7,308 nucleotides of DNA from JANRKG01 sp033763635 (GCA_033763635.1 JANRKG010000248.1:1-7308); one strand, 5' to 3'; positions 1 through 7,281 are shown, numbered from the stretch's first letter. The notes: generated by a model not told the origin, from the sequence alone. Numbers and translations are program-made.

Positions 1-2960
1 CGAGGTTCGAGGAACTGGAGCAGATAATCTGGACCTCCAGCCTTCGAGCCAACCCCGGAAAGTTTAAAACCACCAAAGGGTTGCCGGGAAACGATCGCCC
101 CCGTAATGCCCCGGTTAATGTACAGATTACCGACCTCAAATTCCGCCTGTGCCCGTTCGATATGGGATGGGGTGCGGGAGTATAGCCCTCCCGTGAGGGC
201 GAATTGGGTGCCGTTTGCGATCATCAACGCTTCATCAAAACTCTGGACTTTTAGAACCGCCAGTACCGGACCAAAGATTTCCTCCTGGGCAATTTTAGCC
301 GTCGGGGCAACACTGGCAAAGATGACGGGACCCACGAAGTAGCCCGTGTCGGGAGCAGGCATTTCCAGAGCTACTTCACATTCCGTGCGCCCCTGTTCAA
401 TATAGGTGCGAATCCGGTTCTGGGCTTCCCCATCGATGACAGGACCAACACGGGTGCCGGGATGGTCGGCAGGTCCAACGTTCAGCGATCGGGCTGCTTC
501 CACCAGACGAGCCAGGAAGGTGTCGTAGATAGAGTCCATCACAATTACCCGCGAACAGGCAGAACATTTCTGACCGCTGTACCCGAAGGCGGACTGCACC
601 ACCCCCTGCACCGCTTGATCCAGATCTGCACTTTCATCTATGATCACCGCATTTTTACCCCCCATTTCTGCCACCACCCGTTTCAGGTGCTTCTGTCCGG
701 GCTGAAGGATTGCGGCATCGGCATAAATCCGACATCCCACTTCCTGCGATCCGGTGAAGGTGATCATGTGAACGTCAGGATGGCGGACCAGATAAGCCCC
801 CACTACGGAACCATGACCGGGCACATGCTGGAACACCCCCTTAGGAATCCCCGCTTCCACCAGGATTTCTGCCAGCTTGGACGTGATCACAGAAGAGGTT
901 TCAGCAGGTTTCAGTAAGGTGCAGTTTCCGGCCACCAGGGAGGCAACCACCATCCCGGTTGGAATTGCCAGGGGGAAATTCCAGGGGGAAATGACCACAG
1001 AAATGCCCCGTGCCTGATATCGATAGCGGTTCGTTTCTCCGGGCAGATCGTAGGCAACCCCACGGTCTAACCGTTCCATCTCATCGGCATAGTAGCGGCA
1101 GAAGTCGATCGCCTCCGACACTTCTCCATTCGCTTCCCCCAGCGGCTTTCCGGCTTCCAGCACAATCCAGGCCGCCAGCATATCCCGTCGCTGGGTCATC
1201 AAGTCTGCGGCTTTGCGTAGAATCGCGGCCCGTTCTTTTGCCGGAGTGCGTCGCCATGCCGGGAAAGCTGCCTTTGCCGCCTGAATCGCCTGTTCCGCCT
1301 GTTCTACGCTAATCAGCCCCACCTTCCCGACAATTTCAGAAGGGTTGGAGGGATTTTCAGAAGAAATAATTTCTTGGGTGGGCACCCATTCCCCATTCAT
1401 CAGAGGCCAGTAATTCTGGCCCATTTGTTGGCGAACCGTCTGAATCGCCTTCAGTGCCCGATCGCGCTGTTGGGAATTGGCATAATCCGCGTCTGGGATA
1501 TTGTGGAAGGTGCGGGAGGGGTCCGCTTTGGAAACGGCAACTCCCTGATCTTCGGGGGCGATCGTCGGGATAGCCACCAATTCTTCCACCGGACGGGACT
1601 CTAGATTTTGCCGCAGGAAGGAACTGTTCGCCGTGTTCTCCAATAACCGACGAATCAGGTACGCCATCCCCGGAATCAGTTCCCCATAGGGACAGTAGAC
1701 CCGCACGCGATAGCCCTTGTCCACCAACGCCTTTCCTAGCTTGTCCGCCATGCCGTACAACACCTGCAACTCGATGCGGCGGCGGGGAATTTGTAACTGC
1801 TCGGCGATCGCCATTGCATGGGCCTGGGTGCGGACGTTGTGGCTCCCGATCGCCGCATATAAATACTCGTGGTTTTCCAATAGCAATCGAGTCAGCGTCT
1901 CAAAGTTGGCATCCGTCGAGACTTTCTGAGAATAGACGGGCTGGGGCCAATCCCGTTGGGCAGACTTGATCGTTTCCTGATCCCAGTAAGCGCCCTTTAC
2001 TAAGCGCACCGTTACCGGAGTTCCCCGCTGTTTTGCCCAGGCAATCAGTTCCCTCAAATCCTGTTCGCTATCCCGCAGGTACGCCTGGAGTGTCACTCCA
2101 ATATCACTACGAGTCCGAAACTCATCTTCTAACAAAATCTGTTTCAGAATCGCCAGCGTCAGGTCTTTGTAGGCGTACTGTTCCATATCAAAGTGAACCG
2201 CTGCCCCCAACTCCTGCGCCCGTCGCAGCAAAGTACGGATGTGGGCACTCACCCGTTCCTCACTGCCCTTCGCATCCAGCGGATCAAATTGGGAATAGAA
2301 AGCAGTCAGTTTCACTGACACCTGTACAGGGGGAAGGGTTTCTCCATCTGCACGATCGATCTGATCCACCCGTGACCAGTTCTTGGATGCACGGGTCAAC
2401 TGCTCCATCAAGTCCAGGTAGCGTTCTAGATAGGACTGGGCTTCGGCTTCTGTGATGACCGCTTCCCCTAACAAATCGACCGTGAAGGCCATCCGATCTT
2501 TGCGGAGCCGTTCGATCGTTTTCAACACCTGCTGAATGTTCTCACCCGCAATATATTTGTGAGCCAGAGTTTCCACAGCGGTCGAAACGGTCGTTGCCGC
2601 CAACTGCCCCGGCATGGAATCGGGGTTGGCAAAGTTCAGCATTCCTTTCAGGGTGGGAGGCAGTTCGACCGACGCTTCCCCTAAATATTCCTGTAAATGG
2701 CGGGCAATCTCAGCCTTACTACGGAGGGCGGGCAAACAGTCAATGAAGCGAAACAGTTGCACCCGCAAATTTGGGCTACTCATCGCCCAGGCCAAAAGCT
2801 TATCATCCCAGCGCATCTGATCGCGCATCTGAGCCAAAAAGGAGCGATTTTCGCGGGTTGCAGCCAGTAATTCCCGTGCGATCGATTGGGTTTTCGTTTC
2901 GTAACTCGAACTAGAGAGTTGTACAACCACAGCCCCGACTCCTTCCTGCATTTTGGTCAT
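1..2960 (-). CDS. putA: Bifunctional proline dehydrogenase / L-glutamate gamma-semialdehyde dehydrogenase (PutA), 3' end cut by window edge
   Basis: This enzyme oxidises L-proline to P5C with FAD, then the hydrolysed semialdehyde to glutamate with NAD+. 986 codons are open with no stop; the last visible residues (GGPDYLLQFLEP) are the usual PutA end, so only a few residues are missing. The PRODH part spans about residues 110-470: TVDLLGEAVITE (Asp162), VKLTAFYSQFDP, HFDMEQ, RLVKGAYWD (Lys322) and RRLLENTANSSFLR (Arg437/438, the substrate-carboxylate arginine pair of the family). The aldehyde dehydrogenase part spans about 520-986: PWNFPLAIP (Asn661), TFTGS, AEMGG (general base Glu765), GYSGQKCSACSR (nucleophile Cys799) and QEEIFGP. 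There is no N-terminal ribbon-helix-helix domain, so it should not repress its own gene as E. coli PutA does. The start at 2960 has AGGA only 2 nt upstream; Met4 (ATG 2951-2949) would have AGGA 11 nt upstream, so it is a possible alternative start. Often annotated pruA in cyanobacteria. Identity is very secure. Confidence 0.96.
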   Translation of the reverse strand, partial: MTKMQEGVGAVVVQLSSSSYETKTQSIARELLAATRENRSFLAQMRDQMRWDDKLLAWAMSSPNLRVQLFRFIDCLPALRSKAEIARHLQEYLGEASVELPPTLKGMLNFANPDSMPGQLAATTVSTAVETLAHKYIAGENIQQVLKTIERLRKDRMAFTVDLLGEAVITEAEAQSYLERYLDLMEQLTRASKNWSRVDQIDRADGETLPPVQVSVKLTAFYSQFDPLDAKGSEERVSAHIRTLLRRAQELGAAVHFDMEQYAYKDLTLAILKQILLEDEFRTRSDIGVTLQAYLRDSEQDLRELIAWAKQRGTPVTVRLVKGAYWDQETIKSAQRDWPQPVYSQKVSTDANFETLTRLLLENHEYLYAAIGSHNVRTQAHAMAIAEQLQIPRRRIELQVLYGMADKLGKALVDKGYRVRVYCPYGELIPGMAYLIRRLLENTANSSFLRQNLESRPVEELVAIPTIAPEDQGVAVSKADPSRTFHNIPDADYANSQQRDRALKAIQTVRQQMGQNYWPLMNGEWVPTQEIISSENPSNPSEIVGKVGLISVEQAEQAIQAAKAAFPAWRRTPAKERAAILRKAADLMTQRRDMLAAWIVLEAGKPLGEANGEVSEAIDFCRYYADEMERLDRGVAYDLPGETNRYRYQARGISVVISPWNFPLAIPTGMVVASLVAGNCTLLKPAETSSVITSKLAEILVEAGIPKGVFQHVPGHGSVVGAYLVRHPDVHMITFTGSQEVGCRIYADAAILQPGQKHLKRVVAEMGGKNAVIIDESADLDQAVQGVVQSAFGYSGQKCSACSRVIVMDSIYDTFLARLVEAARSLNVGPADHPGTRVGPVIDGEAQNRIRTYIEQGRTECEVALEMPAPDTGYFVGPVIFASVAPTAKIAQEEIFGPVLAVLKVQSFDEALMIANGTQFALTGGLYSRTPSHIERAQAEFEVGNLYINRGITGAIVSRQPFGGFKLSGVGSKAGGPDYLLQFLEP

Positions 2961-2966
2961 TTTCCT

Positions 2967-2972
2967 ATTCTA
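2967..2972 (-). promoter_or_regulatory. Possible -10 element of putA
   Basis: The minus strand reads TAGAAT, five of six matches to TATAAT, followed by exactly six bases (AGGAAA) and then the ATG at 2960. A transcript from it would begin at or very near the start codon. No good -35 box lies 16-18 bp upstream, so this is a weak call that would need an activator or be a chance match. Confidence 0.25.
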
Positions 2973-3006
2973 CTAGGGTGTGCGAACCGGGGATGGGAAT
3001 GGTTGT

Positions 3007-3101
3007 CAGCGGATAAAAGCGGATAAAACGGATGATCAGTGGATGTTACCGGAACAAAAAGGCATTGATACTATCCGCTTCATCCGTTTCCATCCGCTGC
3101 C
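3007..3101. repeat. Facing arrays of roughly 10-bp repeats (GCGGATAAAA type) forming an imperfect inverted repeat
   Basis: On the plus strand two perfect GCGGATAAAA decamers stand at 3009-3018 and 3019-3028, followed by CGGATGATCA and GTGGATGTTA. GGAT cores start at 3011, 3021, 3030 and 3041. The right half has the same motif inverted, with ATCC cores at 3073, 3082 and 3092. The segment AGCGGATAAAACGGATGA (3018-3035) matches the reverse complement of about 3080-3098 except for a one-base insertion and one or two changes. As RNA on the minus strand this could form an imperfect stem of about 18 bp with a bulge and a loop of about 45 nt. The spacing near one helical turn fits a cooperative DNA-binding array; a small interspersed element or a transcript hairpin is also possible. 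Confidence 0.7.
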
Positions 3102-3129
3102 ACTCTAACTTTGCAAATCCTCTTGTTTT

Positions 3130-6100
3130 TTAAGCTTCGGCAACTAATTCTAATGGCAACCGGATTAAGAAACTGGTTTGTCCAGAACCACTATGGATGG
3201 CGATCGTTCCTCCTAAACGTTTGATGAGCCGTTTCACAAGGGCCAATCCCAATCCTGTCCCTCCATGTTTCCAGGGATCGTTATTGGGAATGCGGTAAAA
3301 CTTCTCAAAGACGTTTTCCCATTCGCTTTCTGGAATCTCAACTCCTGTATTCGTGACTTGAATGAGGATCTGCTGAGGAGAGGAATTCTCCACCTCAGGG
3401 TGACTGGAGAGATCACTGACCCCAGCGAGTTCTGAGCCTTCTATCAAGTGGGCGGATACCAGAATTTGCTCATCGGCAGGTGTATATTTACAGGCATTAT
3501 TCAGCAGTTCACCTAAAGCACGTTCCAGGTAAAAAACGTCTGTTGTGAGACTGGGTAAACTTTCTGGGATGTTGACTTCCAGGTGTTGTTGTTGGTTTCT
3601 TGCCCGTTCCGCAAACACTTCTGCCAGGTAAGGAATCCAATATTGCAACTGAATGGTCGTGAGTCTTAAGGGATCGGTATGGGCATTCAATCGAGTTAAA
3701 TCTAGCAGGTCACCAATCAGGTTGATTTCCCGCTGACACTCACTATTGAGAATCTGTAAATACTGTTCAACCCGACTTGCCGCAAAGTTTTCTATCTTCT
3801 CTTGAAGAATAATTTCTAACATTTGGGCTGCCATGCGAATATTCGACATGGGGGTTCGCAATTCATGGGAAACACTACTCAAAAAGTCATCTTTTAACTG
3901 GTTGAGTCGTTCGAGTTCTTGAATTTGGGTTTGGGAAGCCTGATAAAGGCGGGATTGACGCAGGGCGATCGCACACTGACTGGCAACCTGCTGCACCAGA
4001 CGAACTTCAGACCCACTAAAAGTATCCTGGTGTTCTTTAAAGAGCCACAGATTTCCCAACACTTCCTGTTCAAGGGCGATCGGGCACGCTAAGACTGCAT
4101 ATCGGCGATGGTTCGGGCGCAATACATTCAGCACCAGATTGCAGAATTGGCAGGACTCACCCTTGAGCAGTTGATGGTGAACATCCGCATGGGAACAATC
4201 CGTGACGGTGAAGGAGTATCCCTCTGCCGAAGCTACCGTTTGCGTCCATTCGTAGGCGATCGTTGCGATCGACTGATCGGCACTGTAAATTCCTACATCA
4301 CAGCACTCGACTGCTAGCCCTTGCCCCACTTCTGACACAACAGACTGAAGAATCTGGTGTTCGTCTAAACTGTCGCGAACTTTATCCGTAATGGTTTTTA
4401 AGAGCGCTTCAAACTTGAGGGATTGTTCCAGGGCAAGGGTGCGTTCATGGACCTGATTCTCCAGAGTATTATTGAACGTTTGCAACTGCTGATAGAGATG
4501 GGCCTGGTGAATTGCGATCTGTACCTGGGCCGCGATTGCCGTCAGAAACTCAACCTCCCAGGCTTGCCAGTCGCGGAGTTCAACATCCTGTTGGGCAATC
4601 AGTAAGCCCCAGGGAATGCCCTGATGCGCCAGGGGAAGGGCAATCTGAGCCTGTCCTCCCAGCAGGGGTAACACGGGACAGATCGAGGCACATTCCTGGT
4701 TCGCATCTCGAATCACCCAGGGGGACTCTTCCTGGAACTCGATGGGACGAATCGCCACGCAATTTGTGAGGTACAACTCTCCCTGTAGAGAAGGGCGATC
4801 GTCCTTTCGGGCTTCTCGATCAACCCGACCCGTTTGATCGGGAGCAAATCGAAAAACCAGAACCCGATCGCATTGCAGAAGCTTTAAAACTTCTTGCACG
4901 GTAGTATCCAGCACTTGATCCAGATCCAGACTTTCCCGGATGTGATGGGTGATGGTTCCCAGCAGACGGCTCCGGTCAGATTGAAGGCGTAGGGCAGTTT
5001 CAGCCTGTTTACGGTTCGTAATATCTGTATCTACCGAAATCACCATCTGGCATTTCGTAACCTCATTCCAGCGGGAGGTCATCGTGCTGCAAATCCACCG
5101 TAAACTTCCATCCGCATGGCGAAAACGGTACTCAATCTGAATAGATTCCCCCGCTAAAATTTGCTGCTGGGATGGCAGCAGAATTTCCTGGCAATCCTCA
5201 GAAGGAATGCGGGACCACCCCACCCCACGCATCATGTCCTGGGGGGTGTAGCCAAAAACGGATTGACACCCGGATGAATAGTAGTCGTACTTCCAGGTGT
5301 GATCCGAGTAAAGGCGAAAACTGGCGATCGAAACGCTGGCCCGGTTGAGAATATCCCCTAAGCGGGCCTCTGAGTGTTGCAGGACTGCTTCTAGATATTT
5401 ACGATCGCTTACATCCAACGCAACCCCATCAATCACAAAGTTGCCCTGCCCATCCCAGGAAAAATGAGCAGTGTCGCGAACCCAGCGGATGCTACCCGAT
5501 TGGGTAATCACTCGATATTCCAGGTAATCTGATTGCAGGGTTTGACGGGCAACCTCAAGCTGTGCCTGTAACAGAAGCAAATCATCGGGATGCACAATTT
5601 TATGAAATTGTTCGACAGAAAATGTCTGAACCTCCTGCACGGTGTACCCCAACAATTCCTGACATTGTTCACTGATGTAGGGCACCGAGATACTGCCGTC
5701 TGGGTAGTGAACAATGCGATAAACGATACCCGGAATATTGCGAACGATCGCCTGTAGAGAATTCGATTCCCCTTCGGGATGGGCAACGGAGACGGCCTGT
5801 GCCGCAGGGGAAGGGGCTGGGAGATCCCAATCGGCCCGATCGCGCAGAATAACCAGGTGATATCCCGGCATAAAATGAGTAGTCACTGTGTACTCGATCG
5901 TCCCGTAATTGCCATCGGCCCGTTCAAATTGCTCAATTCCCCGTAGCTTTTTGGGTTCCTGGCTTCCTGTTTGAATGGCCTCCAGGAGCGTCGGCACCGA
6001 GCGTAAAGCCTCAGGCATCGAGAGGTTGAGCAGTTGCGATCGAGAGAGTCCCAACCATTCACAAGCGGCAGAGTTCACCTCCAGCAATCGTCCGCTCTCT

Positions 6101-6207
6101 TCCACCACCAACATACCGTCCATCATCCCTGCCAGTAGGGCTTCAAAAGACCACAGGTGGGGGGTGATAGAGTGACTCATGGAGGAAGTTGGCTGGAAGG
6201 ACTCCAT
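3130..6207 (-). CDS. Soluble PAS-PAS-PAS-GAF-GAF sensor histidine kinase
   Basis: A 1025-residue two-component sensor kinase, expected to autophosphorylate on His and pass phosphate to an unidentified response regulator. Domains: PAS 1 about 16-125; PAS 2 with PAC motif about 150-270 (YISEQCQELLGY, IVHPDD, RVITQSGSIRWVRD); PAS 3 about 278-402 (FGYTPQDM, YRFRHADGSLRWI, DITNRKQAE); GAF 1 about 412-572; a short coiled coil 572-600; GAF 2 about 600-755; coil 755-770; HisKA about 771-840 with phospho-acceptor His781 in SVSHELRTP; HATPase about 885-1018 with N box LLNNACKYTP, F box FEKFYRIP and G2 box GGTGLGLALVK. There is no hydrophobic segment long enough to cross a membrane and no receiver domain, so it is probably cytoplasmic. 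The G1 box reads VTNTGVEIP, with Asn953 at the usual Asp position. GAF 1 keeps a Cys (510) near the bilin-attachment position but has Pro instead of His next to it. The start at 6207 lacks a Shine-Dalgarno; Met10 (6180) is an alternative and lacks one too. The signal sensed cannot be read from the sequence. Confidence 0.95.
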   Translation of the reverse strand: MESFQPTSSMSHSITPHLWSFEALLAGMMDGMLVVEESGRLLEVNSAACEWLGLSRSQLLNLSMPEALRSVPTLLEAIQTGSQEPKKLRGIEQFERADGNYGTIEYTVTTHFMPGYHLVILRDRADWDLPAPSPAAQAVSVAHPEGESNSLQAIVRNIPGIVYRIVHYPDGSISVPYISEQCQELLGYTVQEVQTFSVEQFHKIVHPDDLLLLQAQLEVARQTLQSDYLEYRVITQSGSIRWVRDTAHFSWDGQGNFVIDGVALDVSDRKYLEAVLQHSEARLGDILNRASVSIASFRLYSDHTWKYDYYSSGCQSVFGYTPQDMMRGVGWSRIPSEDCQEILLPSQQQILAGESIQIEYRFRHADGSLRWICSTMTSRWNEVTKCQMVISVDTDITNRKQAETALRLQSDRSRLLGTITHHIRESLDLDQVLDTTVQEVLKLLQCDRVLVFRFAPDQTGRVDREARKDDRPSLQGELYLTNCVAIRPIEFQEESPWVIRDANQECASICPVLPLLGGQAQIALPLAHQGIPWGLLIAQQDVELRDWQAWEVEFLTAIAAQVQIAIHQAHLYQQLQTFNNTLENQVHERTLALEQSLKFEALLKTITDKVRDSLDEHQILQSVVSEVGQGLAVECCDVGIYSADQSIATIAYEWTQTVASAEGYSFTVTDCSHADVHHQLLKGESCQFCNLVLNVLRPNHRRYAVLACPIALEQEVLGNLWLFKEHQDTFSGSEVRLVQQVASQCAIALRQSRLYQASQTQIQELERLNQLKDDFLSSVSHELRTPMSNIRMAAQMLEIILQEKIENFAASRVEQYLQILNSECQREINLIGDLLDLTRLNAHTDPLRLTTIQLQYWIPYLAEVFAERARNQQQHLEVNIPESLPSLTTDVFYLERALGELLNNACKYTPADEQILVSAHLIEGSELAGVSDLSSHPEVENSSPQQILIQVTNTGVEIPESEWENVFEKFYRIPNNDPWKHGGTGLGLALVKRLIKRLGGTIAIHSGSGQTSFLIRLPLELVAEA

Positions 6208-6214
6208 AGGGCAA

Positions 6215-6220
6215 GAATAG
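6215..6220 (-). promoter_or_regulatory. Possible -10 element of the sensor kinase gene
   Basis: The minus strand reads TATTCT, then six bases (TGCCCT), then the ATG at 6207. It would give a leaderless or nearly leaderless message and would explain the absence of a ribosome binding site. No clear -35 box is visible, so it may be chance. Confidence 0.2.
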
Positions 6221-6248
6221 GCAATTGTGCTTTAGAGTCACAGGATTT

Positions 6249-6281
6249 CCCCCTCTGGGGGGTATTTTCCTTAGAATACCC
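6249..6281 (-). terminator. Two overlapping hairpins between the MOSC gene and the kinase gene; possible terminator or attenuator
   Basis: A transcript leaving the MOSC gene meets a first inverted repeat, with arms GGGTATT (6260-6266) and AATACCC (6275-6281) and an 8-nt gap. It then meets a second, CCCCC-TCT-GGGGG at 6249-6261 (plus-strand reading, with one further G at 6262). The two share the bases at 6260-6262, so they cannot both form fully. On the minus strand the second hairpin is followed by AAAT and not by a U run, so this is not a textbook intrinsic terminator. Confidence 0.4.
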
Positions 6282-6317
6282 ATCTCAGACCTGTCACCTT
6301 CTCTTTGAATCAATAGA

Positions 6318-7112
6318 TTAAGTAATTATAAAATCTCCGATCGCGATGTTTCCTCCCGTAACCACCGTTGCTAATACACCCGTATTGCGGTGTTGTACGT
6401 TGGGATATAGCGCATCAAACAGCAACAGATCCCGCTCACCCGTATCGGGGTTGATATCAATATTGGGACACCGACCAATGGGAGCCGTGATCGCAAGTCG
6501 AGCTTCCCCCAGGCGCACTTCCCGCCCAACCCAGGTGAATTCTTCCCAGGCTTCAACCCCATCAATCACCAGATTAGGCCGAAACCGTCGGACATCAACC
6601 GGGCACCCCATCCATGCAGTGATTGCATCCAGTGTTGCCTGACTCATTAGGGACAGATGAACCGCGTTGCGATCGGGATAACGGGTGTGCGGGGAACCAC
6701 CCACTAACCGTAATGGAGCGCGATCGGGATGGCGCGCCGTTGGCAGGGGATGGAGGGCTGCCAAATATCCTGTAAAAAAAGTGCCAATCTGCTGCCGTCC
6801 GGTTGGATGGTTGGTTGCGGCTGCCAGCAATTCTACCCCCTGCCGCCGGACCCGCAGGGTTGCTGTCTCGGCATCATAGTGGCACTCTAGCCCCGCCAGT
6901 CCAGGCCAATCACTCTGCATCGCAAAGTGCTGTTTCTTCAACCAGGGAACGGTTTCATCTTCCGAGTCAGTTTTCCCTTCGTCATACATCAAGGCAAAAG
7001 CTCGATCGCCCGGAATTCCGTGTCCCTCTTGAAGAATTGCCCGATCGAGTGGTTGGGGTGTCAGACCTTTAACAGGATGGATAAAAATTTGTTTGATCGT
7101 TGCAGTGGTCAT
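6318..7112 (-). CDS. MOSC domain-containing protein (YcbX/mARC-like, beta-barrel N-terminal domain)
   Basis: This is a 264-residue protein from the preferred start at 7112. The MOSC_N beta-barrel part comes first (residues about 3-110: IKQIFIHPVKGLTP at 6-19, GIPGDRAFAL at 32-41). The MOSC part follows (about 130-264), with VRRFRPNLVIDG near 174-185 and APIGRCPNIDINPDTGERD near 210-228. Cys215 in GRCPNID is the conserved MOSC cysteine, which in studied family members (mARC, Moco sulfurase) ligates molybdenum or handles sulfur. Members such as E. coli YcbX and mARC act in reduction of N-hydroxylated compounds. This protein has no 2Fe-2S ferredoxin domain, so it would need a separate electron donor. 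No signal peptide is evident. The frame stays open to an upstream ATG at 7160, but the extra 16 residues are AT-rich, lack family similarity and have no Shine-Dalgarno, so I prefer 7112. The substrate is unknown. Confidence 0.9.
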   Translation of the reverse strand: MTTATIKQIFIHPVKGLTPQPLDRAILQEGHGIPGDRAFALMYDEGKTDSEDETVPWLKKQHFAMQSDWPGLAGLECHYDAETATLRVRRQGVELLAAATNHPTGRQQIGTFFTGYLAALHPLPTARHPDRAPLRLVGGSPHTRYPDRNAVHLSLMSQATLDAITAWMGCPVDVRRFRPNLVIDGVEAWEEFTWVGREVRLGEARLAITAPIGRCPNIDINPDTGERDLLLFDALYPNVQHRNTGVLATVVTGGNIAIGDFIIT

Positions 7113-7281
7113 GGTTAGTTTTGTTTTGAATGGATTTATTAAAAGGAATAGCCTCTTCATAAGTCAGATTGCTTTGATGCAATTTGGCAACTTCCCCTCT
7201 AATGTTTTCTGTCAGCCTCAAATCTCTCTTAGGGAATATGTCAGAACTTTTTTATTCCCCCTAAAGTGAGGAAAACACTGA
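7113..7281. other. Upstream region of the MOSC gene, probably a divergent intergenic region
   Basis: No gene is supported in this AT-richer stretch. It contains a perfect inverted repeat ATTGC-N6-GCAAT at 7168-7183 and a TAATAA sequence on the minus strand near 7137-7142 that might serve as a -10 box for the MOSC gene. A run of T at 7248-7254 precedes the possible plus-strand start at 7282. A short minus-strand frame entering from the right edge ends in TAG at 7261-7263, so a gene tail from beyond the window cannot be excluded. Confidence 0.5.

Larger units (their letters stand above)
2961..3129. other. Intergenic gap between sensor kinase stop and putA start
   Basis: This 169-bp gap holds no gene that I can see. 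It carries the facing GGAT/ATCC repeat arrays at 3007-3101 and the immediate upstream region of putA. Because both flanking genes are read leftward, it is both the 3' flank of the kinase gene and the leader or promoter region of putA. No run of U typical of an intrinsic terminator follows the hairpin on the minus strand. Confidence 0.8.

Noticed and set aside
462..2455. Several plus-strand open frames (for example 462-917, 1010-1312, 2033-2455) opposite putA
   Set aside because: The minus strand carries a continuous PutA frame with all expected motifs. The plus-strand products are low-complexity, rich in Pro, Ser, His and Arg, and resemble no family.
3007..3101. CRISPR array
   Set aside because: The repeats are only about 10 bp, inverted between the two halves, and have no unique spacers of 30-40 bp.
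3007..3101. Insertion sequence or MITE as a firm call
   Set aside because: The arms are imperfect and I could not see a target-site duplication; without a genome search it cannot be distinguished from an operator array or hairpin.
2961..3129. NtcA site (GTA-N8-TAC) in front of putA
   Set aside because: Only a half-match (GTA-N8-TGA) is present on the minus strand, which is too weak to report.
4108..4769. Plus-strand frames and a minus-strand alternative frame inside the kinase gene
   Set aside because: They lie fully within the GAF-coding region of a well-supported kinase frame and show no recognisable domain or start signal.
5508..5786. Minus-strand 92-codon frame overlapping the PAS 2 coding region
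   Set aside because: It is an out-of-phase reading of the PAS 2 region; the real frame has clear PAS/PAC motifs there.
7113..7160. Sixteen-residue N-terminal extension of the MOSC protein (start at 7160)
   Set aside because: The extension precedes the usual family N-terminus, is AT-rich with few coding features and has no ribosome binding site, so it is more likely 5' leader.
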